A stretch of 64,000 bases of DNA from Stenocarpella maydis (GCA_002270565.1 NQMI01000061.1:1-64000), one strand, 5' to 3'; numbered from the stretch's first letter, positions 12,201-24,444 are shown. Program-made: numbers and translations. The notes: generated from the letters alone by a model not told the origin.

Positions 12201-15200
12201 ACTCTCAGGGCTGCTGACAAACGAGGAGATCTTGCACATAGCCATCGATTTTATGGACTCTTGCTCGCTCGTCAAGGGCAAGCTGGTCCTCTACAAGCTC
12301 GTTCTGATCATCAATTACGCAAAGTTGGACATTTTCTCACATTCTGAGCAGAGATCTGCTCTGAGCGCCAACACCGTCAGATGGATCTCACCTCACTGGG
12401 GCCACACAGAAGAAGTCACGGATGTGTGGAAGGACCAAGTCCGTCTTTGTTGCTCCATCTTAGCCAGCCAAGTTGATCACCTTGGCCCGGAGATTCCGGA
12501 TTATATACCCAAACTCATTGATTCATACCTTTGCATCCAAGCGGTGCCGCAGCGTGCGAAGTCTGGGCTGTCGCTGTTGTTCCCCACGTCGTATCCGTTC
12601 CCCTCGAAGCCCACAAAAGACAAAATGGTCGTCGAAGAAGCTCTTATTGAGCTCTCAGCCGTCCTCTCGGCCCTCGCGAGCTCGCCCAGCGGGATGCAGC
12701 TGGAGCTGACCGACGATGATCTAAGCGTGGTGCTGGAGAACACCCTCCATGTCCACATGAGCATCTTGCAGGGCGAGGCTTTCCCTCCTGATTGGCTCAG
12801 CGTCCATATTTATCACCACAAGTCGGCCATGCGAACATTGCAATACCTGTCGAGCATCTTGCTGGACACCTTTTTGCCTCACCCGGACGAGGCCGAGTCA
12901 TTCAATACGGAATTGTGGAAGGTCTTCTTCACAACCTTGTTGAAGCTGGTGGGGAGTCCGTCACTCGCGCTCGAGACTTTCCCTGAACAGAAGAGGCGTG
13001 CCGTCTGGAAGATTGCGGGAGACGTCCGCGAGCACGGGTCGGATCTCTTGAGGAGGACGTGGGAGGCTATCGGGTGGGACACCAGCCCTGATGAGAAGCA
13101 GCGGTACGGCCTGGGTAGGATGGGCGGCTACCAAGTCCAATACGTGCCAACGCTCGTCTCTCCCATCGTGGAGCTCTGCCTAAGTGTGCACGAAGGACTT
13201 CGGAAAATGGCGGTGGAGGTCCTGCAGACGATGATTGTGAGTGAGTGGACGCTGAGCGAGGATCTGTCCGTCATTCAAACCGAGATTATCGACAGCCTGG
13301 ACGCTTATTTCAAGACAAAGCCCCTCACCGAGAGCATACTCCAGAAACTCTTTGTCGGCGAGGTTCTCGACCGGTTTGAGCCCCTGGCCGAGGTCCCTGA
13401 TGATTCTCTTTACGCGGGGATCCGCGATCTCATGGCAACCGTCGACGAGTTTTTGGACCTCCTGGTCGCAGTACACAGTGGGGATGGTTCCGGCGAGGCT
13501 TCCAACCTCATCAACCGCCTGCGCCTGATGGAGTTCCTGCGGGACATGCAGAAGGAGGAAATCTTTGTGCGTTACGTCCACCAGCTCGCAGAGCTGCAGG
13601 CAGGGGCCAGGAACTTCACAGAGGCCGGCCTGGCCCTGCGCCTGCATGCTGATCTGTACGACTGGGATCCGGTCAAGTCCGTTCCCGCCCTTCACGAACC
13701 GGAGTATCCTGCTCAAACACAATTTGAACGAAAAGAGCGCATCTACTTTGACATGATCAAATATTTCGAGGACGGGGAAGCATGGAGCAGTGCGCTTGCC
13801 GCGTACAAGGAACTAGAAGCCCAGTATGAGTCTAATATCTTCGATTTTGCCAAGCTGGCAAGGACGCAACGGGCCGTCGCCACGATCTATGAGACGATTG
13901 CCAACAGCGAAAAGCTCGTGCCAAAGTACTACAAGGTGGTCTTGAGGGGCCTCGGTTTCCCCGCGAGTGTGCGCGACAAGGAGTACATTTACGAAGGCTG
14001 GCCGAACGAGCGTGCATCTGGCTTTACAGACCGCATACAAGAGCAATATCCGTCGGCACAAATAGTGACCAGCGAGAACATTGACGACGTGGAAGGGCAG
14101 TTCCTGGTCATCTCGTCTGTCAGCCCCCACCGCGACCTCGGCCATCATGTCTTCCAGCGGGCGAGGGTCCCCCAGATCACTCGGGACTACATCATATCCG
14201 CACACCCTCAGCGGTTCTCCATCTCAACAAAGAGAAGCACCAGCGGCGCGGTCGAGGAGCACTTTGCCGAAAAGGTCGTGTACATGACAGCCGAGGCGTT
14301 CCCAACCATACTGCGCCGCAGCGAGATCGTTAGCGCCGAGGAGATCCTCCTGGGAGCAAAGGAGGCGGCGCTGGAACGCATCGTGCGCAAGACGCAAGAG
14401 ATGACGGCGGTCGAGAAGAAGATCGTCGATGGCGACAGGGGCGATGAAGTTGCGCAGCTACTCGTGGATGCAATCAGCATCAGCGTCAACCCGACTTCAG
14501 AGAACAGCGTTGTGTGTTACCGTAGACTGCTGCCTGCGGCACAGCCGACTGAGGACACAGCCTCACACGGTGATGACAATGAGGAAGATCTCGAGGCATT
14601 GGAGGATCAGATGCTGGGCCAGCCGCCTGAGTTGGATGCGCAGGAGAATGCGATCAAAATGGCCCTGATCGACCACGCGATCATGATCAAGAGGTGCCTC
14701 GCCACGTTCGCGAAAAGTTCCCACCAAATCCTCCTCAGCCACCACGGGGATTTGCAGACAAGTGAGTCAGCTCGACGCTTCCGCGGGATAGTAGGTATTT
14801 GAAGTTCGCTTACACCTTTTCAGGCTTCGAGATGACCTTTGCGCCGGAGATTGCGGCGTTCACACCTCCGCAACTACCCAGAGACATCCAACTGCCCTCG
14901 CCGTCCATGGCAACACCGACCACGCCAAAGCATCAGCACCAGTTCAGCACGGTGTCAGCCAACGGGGCGGCCGAGGTGTCCACAGTGCAGCCGGTATCCC
15001 TGCGCCAGGGCCGTGGCGCGCGGCTGAGCTTCCTCGGTGGCCGCAAGAGGGAGCCGCCCCAGCAGCCACGGACGCCTGCGAACGGTGAGCAGGCCGATAG
15101 GAGCGAGGCAGGGGGCAGCCGGGGCGAAATCAAAGGTGCAGACGGCCACAGGAGAAGCTTCTTCCGTGCCCCGTCGCATGAAAATCAGCGCCCCGGAGTT

Positions 15201-15485
15201 GGCATCCCAGGCAGTGCGACCAACGGGAGCCAGCAGTCCAATGGACTGGTGTCACGTTCAGGAACAGAGGCCAGCGATTGGGTGACGGACTCTGGCAGTC
15301 ATGCGAGCTATGACGCACGCATCCTCGCGAGCACGCCAGTAGACTCTCCAGATAAAGAACGGGAGAGGCTTGATGGTGCTGGAACGCCCAAGCTTGGAGG
15401 CATGAAGAAGAGGCTGAGCCTGCTCAGGCTCGGAAAGAAGACGGGCAGAAGCAACGGTGCCATGGGTGCCCTTGACGAGGAATGA
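9202..15485 (+). CDS. DOCK-family guanine nucleotide exchange factor (SH3, DHR-1/C2, DHR-2)
   Basis: Very large protein of 2073 residues from two exons, 9202-14761 and 14824-15485; splicing restores QTSFEMTF. It should activate Rho/Rac-type GTPases at the plasma membrane and guide polarity; the yeast relative is Dck1. An SH3-like domain starts the protein (about residues 8-80, IGDELYIIEETPDGSWLRG). A disordered Ser/Pro/Arg linker covers about 95-180 and 410-530. The C2-like DHR-1 starts near residue 618 (SDIYITLDEAIL). A long helical repeat follows. The catalytic DHR-2 spans about 1400-1850, with AELQAGARNFTEAGLALRLHADL and KYYKVVLRGLGFP, matching DOCK signatures. The last 220 residues, all in exon 2, are disordered and basic. 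ATG at 9202 was preferred because the frame upstream has no other ATG before the pyrimidine-rich leader. Confidence 0.93.
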
Positions 15486-16242
15486 GTCCAGGTCACAGCA
15501 GGCCTGAGGCTGCCGGCGACGTCGCCCTTGCGAAGATTCTACGTTTGACCAGCAGTCGGCCCATTTCCAAAGCCCCCGCCGCCGCTCTCTAGGGGACCAG
15601 CTTTGTTCGGCATACTTGGCCTGTCATAGTCCGAGGCCGCAGCGACAAGACTGGAATGTTTCTGCCACGGCAACCGGACCAGATTACCAGGGCGCAAAGT
15701 CTGTTGGAAATTTTGGCGCTTTTCTTTCCTTGTTCTTCTACCCACCCCCCCTTGCCTTTCCCCCTCCTGCCCCAACGAACAGCATGATACCGTCCAGGAG
15801 CGACCTATCATTTTGAGCCTATCGTCTTGGTTGCGCACGGTGGGGACACGGCGTCCAGGAAAGTTGGGCAGTAAGTACGCTGCATAGACGGGTACGCGAG
15901 GTATCCACATACCACAGATAATCCGGCAGAACTGTCGGCCGGGAAGAAGGGGCACGGGCTGTTTTATTCATTTTGTATATAATCATCGGTTTCGAGTTTT
16001 ACCCTAGATACCACCTGCACGCTTTTGTTTCTCGCACCTTACTTAGTCGGCCAGGCTTGCGGGCTAAAAGGACTACGCTAGTCCAACGTGTTGGTTCCGA
16101 CAAATGAATGATTGCTTAGTCAGCCCACGGACGGTCCAAGCACGGATGGGTCAGTTGCATTGCAAACGCGCAGGGCCAAGGCACTTCACTTGGCCGCGAG
16201 CAGACGATCCGTCTGCAAAGAGGAGACAGCAGAAGCGACGCC
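15486..16242. other. Intergenic region after the DOCK gene
   Basis: About 750 bases without a supportable gene. It holds a C-rich patch near 15740-15775 and a T-rich patch near 15960-15995 that could be the 3' end region of the DOCK transcript. The last 200 bases lead into the HTH gene. Confidence 0.5.
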
Positions 16243-17844
16243 ATGCCCAAGTCCAACAGTCGCCGTCTCGACAAGGACGAAAAGAATGTCCTGGTCCACC
16301 TCCTGCAGGCGCCCAAGCTGTCCAACTGCGACATTGCTCGGTAGGTCTGGTCTCATCAAAGGAGCACAAGGCACACTCTCAGGTTTGATTTGCAGCAGTA
16401 CACCAGCCAGCGCAAACCAATGAATGATCAGGATTGATTGATTGTTTGAACGAGGTTGTAAAGCACACTGACAATCAATCCACCAGTATCCTAAAGGTTG
16501 ACGAGCGCACCATCAGCCGCCGGAGGAAGCAACTCAGAACACTCGGCCACCTGAGCCCCGAAAGGAACGTCAAGGGCGCAGAGAAGCTCCATGAGTGGCA
16601 GCTCGAGGTTGGTCTAGCATCCGTGGGTCGCCGTGATCAGGCATAGTGACCGTCGTGGTGGTGGTGAGGTGTGTCGGCTGCCTTTTGACGGCCTGCTAAC
16701 CTGAACTGGTCTGCTCCAGAGAGTCATCGCCCTCCTAGACGAGAACCCCGACCTGCAGTTGAAGGACATCAAGGACTTCCTGCAGAGCGAGTACGACCTC
16801 ACCGTCACCGTGTCCACCATCAGCCGCCAGCTTTCCAGGGCAAACCACGCCCGCGCCAGGAGGCCGGGCTACAAAGGCAAACGGCCCGACCTGCAGCTCT
16901 CGGAAATAGCACTCTCTGCCCAGCGTCAGCCTCAGCATGCCGCCGCCGACGCACCAGTCGGCGAGCAGCCACGCCAGAGCCCGCCTCGCGCGGACACTGA
17001 GCTGCAGACCGCATATGTGCTACAGCAGGAGCGGCCGCTCATGCTCAAATGCCCCTACCTCGCCATCAGCCCCCAGCGGTACATGAACCATCCTTACTGC
17101 CAGAGCGCCTGGCCCACGGCTCGTGATGCCAAGTGCGTAGCCCACGACAGCGACGACCCTCATATCCTTTCAGCCCTCTCTTGCCCCTACACCCACTCCT
17201 ATAATTCGCAAAAAGCCCGTGTCCTTGCACGTGCCGCGCCGTCCCTTCCCTTGCCTCTTCCCCCGGGGAGATGATGTCCGCCACCCCCCATCCCCAAACT
17301 CCTGCCAGCTTGGCCTCTTCTAACAGCCATTTTCCCACCCCGTCTGATCGCGCGCTGCCACAGGGACCATGTTGTACGGCAGCATTCCGTTCCCAGGTTC
17401 AGGTGCAATCGTTGCATGGACCACTTCGACGACAACACGGCACTAATCTTGCACCACCGGGCGCAGGAGCCTTGCCCGCTGCGCGAGTGGGTGGTGCCAG
17501 AGGGTATCGATGAAGAACAAAAGGAGAAGCTGCGAAGGATAGGCCAGGTACGCGTCAGAGAGCGAGCCCTCCTCCGCCGCGGCGCCTTACCTGGGCTGCT
17601 CACATACAGTCCACACAGCCCATGCTAACACTTTACGTTTATTTACACACAGGGCGACGAGGTGGAGAAGTGGAAGAGGATGTTCCACATTGTCTTTCCA
17701 GGGCTTGAGGACATGCCCAATCACTCATTCTATGAGCCTGCGTACTTTACAGCTATTGACCCTGCCTTGGGGGCTCTGTCGCAGCCGGGTCCGCAAGTCC
17801 AGGCGGTCGATGAGCCGGCAGTTGTCACCCATTCAATGGAATGA
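16243..17844 (+). CDS. Fusion of two transposase-like helix-turn-helix units with a fungal C2H2-like domain
   Basis: Five exons (16243-16340, 16487-16607, 16720-17132, 17364-17547, 17653-17844) close in frame to 335 residues. The N half has two HTH units. One lies around residues 8-55 (LSNCDIARILKVDERTISRRRKQL) and the second around 75-112 (LKDIKDFLQSEYDLTVTVSTISRQL). This layout is like the paired DNA-binding part of Tc1/IS630-type transposases. No DDE catalytic domain follows. The C half instead has widely spaced Cys and His (CPYLAISPQRYMNHPYC, RDAKDHVVRQH, CNRCMDHF, HHRAQEPC). It ends in a block like WVVPEGIDEEQKEKL and then KWKRMFHIVFPG, the pattern of a large family of uncharacterised fungal C2H2-type proteins. 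It is probably a nuclear DNA-binding protein; target unknown. It may be a domesticated transposase DNA-binding part. Confidence 0.8.
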
Positions 17845-18091
17845 GGTCTATGCCCACACCGGGCTGCTCTATTCAACCTCGCCCATCGTCTGTCTGACCC
17901 CATAACCGTATTCAAACCTGAACGCCTGAGCCCATGCGAATCCAAACCGTATCTTGGTCACAATACGCCAAGAGTATATCCGTATCCTAATGCCATCTAC
18001 AAACAATCAAATCCCGGACGGTGGAGCCGGGATGAAGCGAATGCCCCAGAAAAGGGAACTGGGGGCGCGCCGGCTAACACGGTGCCGCTTC

Positions 18092-19912
18092 TCACCAGTA
18101 CGGCCCATCACTCCCAGAGCCCTCCGACGCAGGGTCCCAGTCCCTCTCTATACGCCATGCGTCCTCGGCCTTGATCCCCATGAAGGCAATGTCGCATCCG
18201 CGGTGGCCGTACTTCTCGGAGAAGACCCGCCTGCCCGTCTCGATCATCATATCAAGGCCGACCTGGAAGCCTTCGGGATCCCTGTAGAACGGCTCGCCCT
18301 CGCCTCCGCCCTGACGGAGCTGCCACATGTTTCGCCACCAGCCGCCGTCGATGTACTTGATGGCCTGCATCCGGTAGGCTATATCAACCAATTGTTCGAT
18401 GGTCTCGCCCTGCTCGTCGACCAGCCTCTTGTGCTCGGTCTCCTTGGCATCCGCCTCCGACTGCTCGGGCGTTGGCTGATCTGTAGCCTTTTTCTCCTCG
18501 TTCTCTTGGGCGTCGGCAGGGCCCGGGTCACCGGCGAAGGTTGCGTGGACACCAGGTATCCGGAAGAATGCGGCTATGTTGTCGAGCGTCGTTGAGGTAT
18601 CGATGATGATTCCGATCTGCGTCGAGCCTTGGAAGTAGCCTGCCCACTGAAGGCGATCGTACCTGAAAGGGGTCGCAGTTAGTTACATGCATGCATGGCG
18701 TCGTGGCAGGCGTCATTGAGTGCGGGACAGGGGGACAGCTAAAAAAAAAATTTTTGTGGCTGTTCTTCCCATCATCCTCGTGTTTCATGCTGGAGAGGGT
18801 GGCTATTCGAGGGAGGGATCGCTTGCTTACATGTCACAGTCAGTGGCGTAGAAAGGGATGTGGGTATCCCAGCCGCCGACATCCAAGATGGCGTCCCGGT
18901 GGACCAGAGTCAGGTGGTCGTAGGCAAAGAAGTGGTGGGCCCACTTGGGGATGCCAGGCTGGTGAAGATAGCGCAGGATCGCGACAGCCCTCGAATAGAG
19001 CGAGTAGTTGGCCACGTCCTTAGGGCCATCAGTGTGAGGGCGGAACTCCTTCTCGAACGAGAAAGCCACGACGTCCTGATGGGACCAGAAGAAGTCGGTC
19101 CAGTTGTGCTCAAGCGCGGTCCAGGCGTAGAAGTTCTGAAGCTGGGCAAAGGTGAAGAGGGTCGGTGTGATGATGACGTTGACGCCAAGCATGGCGAGCT
19201 GGGTGTGATTCAGGTAGAAGGGGTTCTGGAGCGAGAGGAGGTTATCGCGGTTCGAGAACATGACGCCCGTGTTCTCGACGACATATATGTCCTCGGGGGG
19301 CCAGCCCGCGGTGATGTAGCTCGAGACGCACTGAAGCAGCTGCGGCCAGTTGCGCGTGAAGCCGATGAGGAGCGGCGTGGCCTCAGGGACATGGGGCCGC
19401 GGCGGGCGGTTAATTTCGGGCACCCTGGACTGCAGCTCGCGGACGACATCGGCCGGAGGGTTCTTGGACAGCAAGGGGAACGGGTCCGGGATGGGGGGCG
19501 CGGACTGGCGCGGGGGCTTGGGCGGCGGCTTCTTCTTCATCTCGTACTCGTCGTTCCTCCACGAGAAGAACTCCCGCTCGAGGGGGTCCATGGGCTTCTG
19601 GTGCGGGCTCGGCTCGTCCAGGAGGAAGGTGGGCCGCTCCGAGACGTCGGCCGTCGGCTGTGAATCCTGGGCATTGGTGCCGGTTGCCGTGGAGGGCGCG
19701 GCCGCGGAGGCGGCGCGGCGCTTGACATCCTGCTGGGTGGGCAGCAGGATCTCATAGCCGCCGTCCTTCATCCAGCTGATGATGGAGGGGAAGTCGGTCT
19801 GCGCGGCAGGACCATCATGGCGGTGCGACGTCAGGTAGAAGATGCTGACAAAGAAGACAGCCAGCACGAGGACGCCACGGAAACGGTAGAGGGCAGAGCG
19901 GCGGTAAGACAT
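18092..19912 (-). CDS. Type II membrane protein resembling a Golgi glycosyltransferase
   Basis: Two exons, 19912-18831 and 18662-18092, give 550 residues. The intron (168 bases) falls inside the segment FYATDCDMYDRLQW, which reads through cleanly only after splicing. A short basic N terminus (MSYRRSALYRFRG) is followed by one membrane helix at about residues 14-29 (VLVLAVFFVSIFYL), as in type II Golgi enzymes. A Pro/Lys-rich stem follows to about residue 175. The lumenal domain starts with LLIGFTRNWPQLLQCVSSYI and contains a DCD triad that could be a metal-binding DxD-type motif, plus GGWDTHIPFYATDCD. Two possible N-glycosylation sites are NHT and NWT. The fold is likely GT-A-like by analogy, but the family and sugar cannot be assigned. 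An acidic Glu/Lys-rich insert lies near residues 415-445. Confidence 0.75.
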
Positions 19913-21337
19913 TGCACCGGGGAGATGGAGAGCATGAATGTTCCCATTACGCTCGCTGCCGGTGCACGTCGCCTCTGTTGGGGGAGGCGAGGTCTTGTTT
20001 AATCGGGTTTGTCGGACGGGCTGCCCGTGTGGAATGTCTGTCTGCGTGTCTGTCTGCCTGTGTCTACCTGCCTGCCCGTCCGTCCGTCCGTCCGTCCGTC
20101 TGTCTGTCTGTCTGTCTGCGTGGCTGGCTGGTCAGGGCAGGGCAAGTCAGCAAGGCTCAGGTAGGCGAGCGACTGTCGATCGCCCGGGCAGAGAGTGGGA
20201 CTAAATTACTGCAACCCTGCCCAGGGGCGCCTCGGACAGTAGGGTTATGACGATATTCAGGAGCACGGGTGCGGGCGCGAGCGGATCGGGCGCTCAGATG
20301 TATGTAGGTGGTTGCGACGGGGCCAAGGGCTCAGGAAGCAAGAAAAGGAAACAAGGGGGAAATGATGCTAATAAAACAAGTAAAAGAGAGTCGCCGGTGG
20401 CGGGGACGTGGATGAAGGAAATACAGAGAAGGAGAAGACGGGGGGGGAGGCGGACACACAAGACTCGAGGAGGGGAGGATGGAGAGGAAGAGTCGGTCGG
20501 GGGGAGTGGTGGCAGGATACAGTCGAAAGATGAGTCTGTTCAACCAGCATGCCCTCCTCCGTCCAGCCCCTCCAGTATATGCTCCATACAGTATACAATG
20601 TCGATATACCAGCGCCTAGTATACATGGCGCAGCATTGCGGCCAGGCAACTTGGAGCGTTGTTGTAGCGCCATGTGCGAATTCCGGAGCACAGGGCTCTG
20701 CTCTACGTATTCTTGCATCACTGTGGAGCCTGCGAGTGCCGATGGTTGAGTGTACTTAGGTAGTGAGCACCAGAATCCTGTTGGCCGGAACCCACCCCTC
20801 AGCCTGGGTCCGGGCCTGGGAAGGGGGGGGGCCTGGGCCGACCTATTTCGTGACCGACACCAGCACTGATACGAGCTAGGCGGCGTGGGCCCGGACATAG
20901 CGTCAGAGAGAATAAAGAAGAAGAAAATTAGCAGCAAAGGGGCTGAGGGGCTAGCAGGTGCCCGGGCTGCCGGGTGGGATGCGACTGAATACTCGGTAGG
21001 TAGCCTCTTGTTTCAGACTAACGACAACGGCGCCTGTGAGTCCGGCCACAACCCAGGGGAGGAATAGATTATGTAAGCCAACCGGGGATATATTCAATCT
21101 CTTATTAACCGACGAGAAACTCAGCATGCCCAGCCTACACCACATTCAGGGCAGCCAGTTTTTAATACAAAGATAACTGTTGGCGGGGCGTGGGGACCAG
21201 CCTTCACTGGGACCCTCTCTAGGCAGTTTATTAACGGTCCCTCTGGCAGTAACAAGCAGACTGGCTCTGTATCCCGTGCAAACCACGGAGCACCATCGTA
21301 GTATTTACAAATGGCCGCCGCCCGCCCCGTCGAGAAC
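19913..21337. other. Intergenic region with tetranucleotide repeats
   Basis: Upstream of the membrane-protein gene and downstream of MutY. No supportable gene was found; the longer frames here are composed of low-complexity residues. It contains the CCGT/CTGT tract at 20036-20135. A purine-rich stretch runs from about 20395 to 20520, which may be the promoter of the left-reading gene seen from its other strand. Confidence 0.5.
20076..20118. repeat. Compound microsatellite (CCGT)n then (CTGT)n
   Basis: About six CCGT units run directly into about four and a half CTGT units, with imperfect units extending the tract over roughly 20036-20135. The two motifs differ by one C-to-T change. Confidence 0.9.
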
Positions 21338-23615
21338 CTATGAGGCCGCGGCGACAAGCTTCCAACAGTGTCGCATCCCCGTCCCCATGGTCTCATCTTC
21401 GACGGCTCTTGCGTCTGCCCACCGCGCCCTGTCAGCCACCATCTTTGCATCGCCGTGGTCGTCCTCGATATGGAAGCTGTGCACGTGCATTGTCAACTTC
21501 AGGTGCGAGAAGACCCAAGGTACGCTGCCCAGGTGCCCGGTGTGCTTGACTTTGGCCTTCCCGCGGCCCTTTGAGGGACTAAAGAGCCCGGCCACAAACT
21601 CGTGTGCCACCTGCCTCCGACTCGCCTCCGTAGCGCCGCCCTCGGAGACAGGCAGCACCTGGCTTGGTAGCTCCCACAGCCCGGCGAGGAGCCCTACGGA
21701 ATGTTCAAGTCAGTTGGTTCCTCGAAATTTCCTGCTCTCACGTGGCCAGCTTGCCTACCTGTTTCTGGGCGTTTCTGGATCAAATAGAAGCCATCACTGG
21801 TGCGCCTCACGGCACAGACGACAGTCTGTTCTTCGCGGACAGTATTCTTCGGCACCTTGACTGGGAACCTCCGCGCATGAGAGATGGCAACCTCGGCGGC
21901 TTCGGGTGACAGTGTATAGTCGTGATCACGTTGACCTTCCCGTCCCGCAAGGCTCGACACCTGAACTTGCCCGGATTTCTTGGCTGGTCGCCTGGAAGGA
22001 CTCTTGGCTTGGTTACCCGCCTTGACCGGAACAGCCGCGCCTGTTACATGCCCCGAGGTCCCCAAATCCCAGTCAGAACAGATCCCGCAGATATCTTCCA
22101 TGTCGACTTGCCCGGGCGTATCATGGGGCTGGTCCTGAATGAGGCCTTTCATCACGGCCATGGTTCTGCCCTCCTCGAAAGCCCGGCACGTGGACTTGAT
22201 CGGGCAAGACAGACACTGTGACCACATCCACATACATCAGCAAATGACGCTTGTCGGACTGGGAAATGTCTTCTCTGCTTGAGAGCGGGGGCGGGCATAG
22301 TTTGATCTTGCCAGGTCGAGTAGAGAGCACCTCTCCCGGCTGCTTACATTCGGCTGGGGAGTACAGACAGTACTGCCTAGTTCCATCAGAGCCTGACCCC
22401 ATCGCCCGGGCACATCACTGGGCAAGGCCCTGCCGGTCTTCTCGTCCACGTCAGAATGCTCCAATGCGATGGCCTCGACGAGGGCTTGTGCGGCAGCCCA
22501 GAGTAGGTCGATGACTGCCTTGTCCGACTTGACGTTGCCGAAAATCCCCAGCTGGCGGCTCAAGACGCGCAAAACGTTGCCGTCGACCATGCAGTCTGCG
22601 TTTCCAAAGGCAATTGCAGAGATGGCGCCGGCAGTATAACGGCCTACGCCGGGGATCTCGTCCTCAAGCTCCTTGGCCGTTTGCGGCAGCAGTCCGCGAC
22701 GTGCCGGGTCCTGGACCACCATTCTTGCTGCGTCGAGGATCCTCCTCGCGCGGCTGTAATCTGCCCGGCCACACAAGTTAGCTAGCGCCTTGACAGCCCA
22801 GGACACGATATAGTTACGGGCGCCTTCTCCCTGGTTTGTTCCACTTTGACGGCTTTTGATACGCGCCAAGTGCTGGATAGGCTGGACATTGCGCGGTAGA
22901 ATAAGCCCGGGCTTCACCTACAGCCGAGACCTCGCCAAGCGCTCATCACCTCGTCCTCACGGGCCGCAGCCAAGTGTACCATTGTCGGCCATCTCTTCAT
23001 CCACCGGGTCCAGTAATCTTTGACCACCGCGACTCTGGTCTGTTGCAGCATTATCTCCGAGATCCAAACCTCGTACGCTCGCACCGCAAGCGCCTCACGC
23101 GACTCGGCTGCAGCGCGGTAGTGCTCTGGGTCGAAGGGTTTTCGCCATGGCATCAAGCGCTCCTCGCTCACACTATCGTACCATTCCAACAGGCTAAAGC
23201 GGCCTCGACAGCCAGTCTCGCCAAGAAGCAATAATGGCCGGTGGTAGAGAGTCGAGTGCAACCGCGTGGCGCAGGGCCCGCTGGCGGGGAATGTGCAGCT
23301 GTAAGGCTGCGGCTCGCCCGGGACTCCAAAAAGGCGTTGACGCAGACTGGATGTGTGCCCCGGTCCCCGTGTGGACTTTTTGCTAGTTCTGGGTCGTTTG
23401 GCAACGCGTGTGGATGAACAGGACGCGGGCGATTGTCGATCAAGCGACGCGTTGCTGCCACGGCTCAAAGCGCGTCTCTTTGACGATGCCCGTCCTGGAC
23501 AACTAGCAACCAGGGACTCTTGCGTCGCGACATTGTTTATCACCTGGTTATCTGACAGCAGCTGCGCCCGAATGCGATGAGAAGCAAGTACGGAGCTTTG
23601 GCGACGACCACCCAT
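21338..23615 (-). CDS. MYH1: Adenine DNA glycosylase (MutY homologue)
   Basis: Base-excision repair enzyme that removes adenine paired with 8-oxoguanine in the nucleus or mitochondria. Four exons on the minus strand: 23615-22922, 22760-22348, 22215-21759 and 21693-21338, giving 639 residues. The first splice uses a GTAGGT donor and rebuilds RGLGYYSRARRIL. Catalytic features are SEIMLQQT with Glu187, the helix-hairpin-helix IPGVGRYTAGA, and MVDGNVLRVL with the catalytic Asp. Four cysteines for a [4Fe-4S] cluster follow (VCTPQPNCLSCPIKSTC). The C-terminal half is the MutT-like 8-oxoG recognition domain (KRPETGLLAGLWELP). Residues 1-140 are a basic, fungal-type N-terminal extension with a likely nuclear signal (KRPRTSKK). 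The start lies only about 75 bases from the AT island. Confidence 0.95.
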
Positions 23616-24021
23616 TGCGAAAGGGTTAGCGGTGATGGTTTTCAGAAGAGGTTTACGCTAAGAGGGAGAGGGTATAAAGACAGAGCAGACTACACAAAAT
23701 CAAACTTCACCTATACTTTACTATTAAATCTTGCTTATATTTATTTAGAATTAAAACTACGTCTTTTAATATTTCTAGATTTTATATATTTGTATTAATT
23801 AAATTTACTTAAACATTACCAAGACTTATTTATCTATATTTAAAATAATAAAAATTAAACTTATATTTCTTTTTAAGAAATAAATTTAAAGTTATATTTA
23901 TTTTGAAAATATAAAATTAAACAATATGTATAATATATTTTATTAATAAGTGAACTATATTAATAAGTAAATTAATTTCATAACATTTACTGACTTTTAT
24001 TAACCTTAATACGTACCTAAA

Positions 24022-24089
24022 GCTAAATAATTAATAAAGCTAAATAATTAATAAAGCTAAATAATTAATAAAGCTAAATAATTAATAAA
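24022..24089. repeat. Tandem repeat, four copies of a 17-base unit
   Basis: The unit GCTAAATAATTAATAAA is repeated four times without change. An unresolved base (n) follows directly at 24092, which suggests the assembler had difficulty here and the true copy number may differ. Confidence 0.9.
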
Positions 24090-24444
24090 GCNATATATAG
24101 ATATATATATATTTATAATTCTAACTAATGAGGATATTAGACACTTAGAGAATAATATAATAACTGTAAAAGAAATACTGTTATATAAAGTAAAGTTTAT
24201 TAATTATTGTTTGAATCTTTATATAATACAGATTACAATATATTAAATTTAAAAAGAATAAGCTAAAAAGGTTGAATTTTAAATTTCTGCTATTAAGGTA
24301 ATCATAGTTAGCTAACATGTAATAAAAATACAAAAAATATAGTATTTTAATTACTAACTTTTATTTTATAAAGTATTATTTATTTAAGATTTATTACATA
24401 ACTATGTCCTTTTTTATCTTACTAATATATAGAAATCAATAAAT

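Noticed and set aside
20368..20937. 189-residue minus-strand frame
   Set aside because: Low-complexity translation of a purine-rich non-coding tract, with overlapping frames on the other strand and no motif.
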